Below are positions 13,637-15,296 of a DNA stretch of 15,296 bases, piece by piece (positions within the stretch are counted from its first letter, which is position 1; every line of letters starts with the position of its first letter). The position numbers and the translations under genes are program-made. The DNA is from OPU3-GD-OMZ sp001901525. Its GTDB lineage: Bacteria; Pseudomonadota; Gammaproteobacteria; Methylococcales; Methylomonadaceae. Location of the stretch: the NCBI GenBank assembly GCA_963981505.1, contig CAXCEI010000036.1:1-15296 (forward strand), in the 5' to 3' direction. The notes beneath the pieces are model-generated. The model was not told the origin of the DNA. It saw nothing but the letters and a program-made list of their open reading frames with translations, and searched no databases.

Positions 13637-15296
13637 ATGCTACAAAACATCAAGATAATAGATTTAGCGGTTGTTGAGTCACTGGATTTAAACCTTGACC
13701 ACGGTATGTCAGTCCTCACTGGAGAAACCGGCGCTGGAAAATCAATCCTCCTCACCGCAGTCGGGTTAGCTCTCGGTGACCGAGCCGACTCTGATTACAT
13801 TCGGCCAGACTGCAAACGCGCAGAAATTAATCTTGAATTTGATATTACAGACGCCCTCATCGCCCAAAAGTGGCTTGAAGAGAATGATCTTGACGACGAC
13901 CAACAATGCTTAATAAGGCGCGTCATTAGTCATGTTGGGCCCTCAAAATCGTACATTAACAATCGCCCGGTGACCTTACAGTTATTGCAACAACTCAGTA
14001 AAAATCTCGTTGAAATTCACGGCCAACATGCCCACCTAAAGCTACTACAACCCGAAGAACAACGCAGTTTATTAGACGCTTTTGCTAATACAAGTGCGCT
14101 TGCCAATGATCTTGCTTCACTCCACCAAAAATGGCATACGACAAACGATAAAATAAATAACCAACGCAAAGATCAACAGCAATTCGCTGAACGCACCGAA
14201 CTATTGCAATTTCAACTCAATGAATTACAACAACTTGATCTGGAACACTTTGATTATGAAAAAATCAATACCGAACATGCTCGACTCGCCAATATTGAGC
14301 AAATCTTATCAACGGGTCAGGAACAACTCCATAACTTATTTGAAAACGAGCAGCAATCAGCCATTGCCATTATCAACCAATCACTAACAAAACTCTCTCC
14401 ACTTCTTAATATAGCTCCTGATCTGGAAGAAATAACAACACTATTAACCGACGCTCAACTACAAGTTTCAGAAGCCTCACAAAGCCTCAACCGCTTCCTT
14501 GAAGCCCAAGAAATCGATCCACAAAAGCTCATAAACCTAGACGAACAATTAGACATTATCCATACTTTATGTCGAAAACATGCCATTAGCCCCGAAGAAA
14601 TACCACCCAAAGCAGAACAACTCAGCACAGAACTCAACACTTTAATTGAAAATGATAACCAAATTGAGCACCTAATTACCACCCTAAGCGATCTTGAGTC
14701 ACAATATCACCCGCTAGCCGACAGACTTACTGAACAACGACAAAAAGGAGCCACTGAACTACAGGCGATCATCACCTCAATCATAAAAAACTTAGGCATG
14801 GATCACGGTGAATTTATGATCAAATGCGCACCATTACCTGCCAATATCCTCACCGCTCATGGCAAAGAAAACATCACCTTTCTCGTCAGCCCAAACCCTG
14901 GACTCCCGGCTAAATCGATTGCCAAAATAGCATCGGGCGGTGAATTATCACGTATCAGCCTTGCTATTCAAGTTGCCACCAGTCATGACAAAACAATTCC
15001 TACCATGATTTTTGATGAAGTCGACTCAGGCATTGGCGGCAGTGTTGCTGAAATTGTTGGTCAACGACTACGCCAACTGGGGAAAAAACGTCAAGTTATT
15101 TGCGTAACTCATCTACCTCAAGTTGCCGCACAATCACACCACCATTTGTTTGTTTCCAAAGAACATAGCATCGATGTAACAGCCTCCAACATCACCGCAC
15201 TCACAACAAAGCAACGGATCGAGGAAATTGCCCGTATGTTAGGCGGCATCACGATTACCCAACAAACCTTAGCGCATGCTGAAGAAATGCTACAAA
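13637..15296 (+). CDS. recN: RecN, SMC-like DNA repair ATPase (3' end just missing)
   Basis: RecN is an SMC-like ATPase that acts early in recombinational repair of double-strand breaks. The frame is open from ATG 13637 to the right edge (553 codons) with no stop. E. coli RecN has 553 residues and this one ends ...ITITQQTLAHAEEMLQ, so only a few residues should be missing. The Walker A motif GETGAGKS is at 29-36. A QxxxxxLL-rich central coiled coil (about 155-375) replaces the long SMC arms. The ABC signature ASGGELSRIS starts at 432 and Walker B IFDEVDSGIGG at 458-468, with the downstream histidine in VTHLPQVA. The start lies 10 bases after nadK with no good Shine-Dalgarno, which suggests translational coupling. 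No LexA box was found ahead of nadK or recN, although recN is an SOS gene in E. coli. Confidence 0.96.
   Translation, partial: MLQNIKIIDLAVVESLDLNLDHGMSVLTGETGAGKSILLTAVGLALGDRADSDYIRPDCKRAEINLEFDITDALIAQKWLEENDLDDDQQCLIRRVISHVGPSKSYINNRPVTLQLLQQLSKNLVEIHGQHAHLKLLQPEEQRSLLDAFANTSALANDLASLHQKWHTTNDKINNQRKDQQQFAERTELLQFQLNELQQLDLEHFDYEKINTEHARLANIEQILSTGQEQLHNLFENEQQSAIAIINQSLTKLSPLLNIAPDLEEITTLLTDAQLQVSEASQSLNRFLEAQEIDPQKLINLDEQLDIIHTLCRKHAISPEEIPPKAEQLSTELNTLIENDNQIEHLITTLSDLESQYHPLADRLTEQRQKGATELQAIITSIIKNLGMDHGEFMIKCAPLPANILTAHGKENITFLVSPNPGLPAKSIAKIASGGELSRISLAIQVATSHDKTIPTMIFDEVDSGIGGSVAEIVGQRLRQLGKKRQVICVTHLPQVAAQSHHHLFVSKEHSIDVTASNITALTTKQRIEEIARMLGGITITQQTLAHAEEMLQ

Noticed and set aside
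1..15296. Mobile element, prophage, CRISPR, toxin-antitoxin, defence or other novel gene cluster
   Set aside because: Every gene longer than 60 codons that holds up is a known housekeeping family in a conserved order. I saw no terminal repeats, integrase, transposase, tRNA target or spaced repeat array.
13637..15296. Possible frameshift in recN, because no closed open frame covers it
   Set aside because: Translating from 13637 gives an uninterrupted RecN with all ATPase motifs. It is unclosed only because the window ends before the stop.

Overview
The window is a compact piece of housekeeping chromosome from a gammaproteobacterium. Three things point there: the protein sequences, the gene order dapB-carA-carB-greA-yhbY-rlmE-ftsH (the arrangement I know from Pseudomonas-like genomes), and a hrcA-grpE-dnaK-dnaJ heat-shock cluster joined to it. 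The presence of HrcA with a CIRCE operator argues against Enterobacterales and Pseudomonas, which lack HrcA. It fits groups such as Xanthomonadales, Methylococcales or Thiotrichales-type bacteria; I cannot name the genus. By eye the GC content is low to middling, about 40-45%.

Layout. Positions 1-301 hold the 5' end of ftsH (minus strand, running off the left edge), preceded by rlmE (minus). yhbY is the only plus-strand gene in the left part. It diverges from rlmE and converges on greA, and the yhbY and greA stop codons overlap. From there to about 12.5 kb everything is on the minus strand, in transcription order hrcA, grpE, dnaK, dnaJ, dapB, carA, carB, greA. At about 12.5-12.75 kb a divergent control region separates hrcA from nadK and recN on the plus strand. 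recN runs off the right edge only a few codons before its expected end.

Function. The right-hand half of the minus-strand array is the Hsp70 system: the repressor HrcA, the nucleotide exchanger GrpE, the chaperone DnaK and the co-chaperone DnaJ. It is headed by a clear sigma70-type promoter and a near-perfect CIRCE inverted repeat. dnaJ is followed after 4 bases by dapB (lysine/peptidoglycan precursor synthesis). After a 221-base gap with its own promoter candidate and a strong hairpin come carA-carB (carbamoyl phosphate for arginine and pyrimidines) and greA (transcript-cleavage factor). yhbY, rlmE and ftsH serve ribosome maturation and membrane proteolysis. nadK and recN supply NADP and double-strand-break repair.

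No stretch of more than 300 bases lacks a gene. The longest gaps are 239 bases (hrcA-nadK), 221 bases (dapB-carA), 174 bases (rlmE-ftsH), 139 bases (dnaK-dnaJ) and 138 bases (hrcA-grpE, using the corrected grpE start). I found no tRNA or rRNA, insertion sequence, phage gene, CRISPR array, toxin-antitoxin pair or defence gene. I see no new multi-gene system. The items worth a second look are regulatory: the carA leader, the hairpin before dnaJ, the CIRCE promoter region and an orphan Shine-Dalgarno sequence upstream of ftsH.
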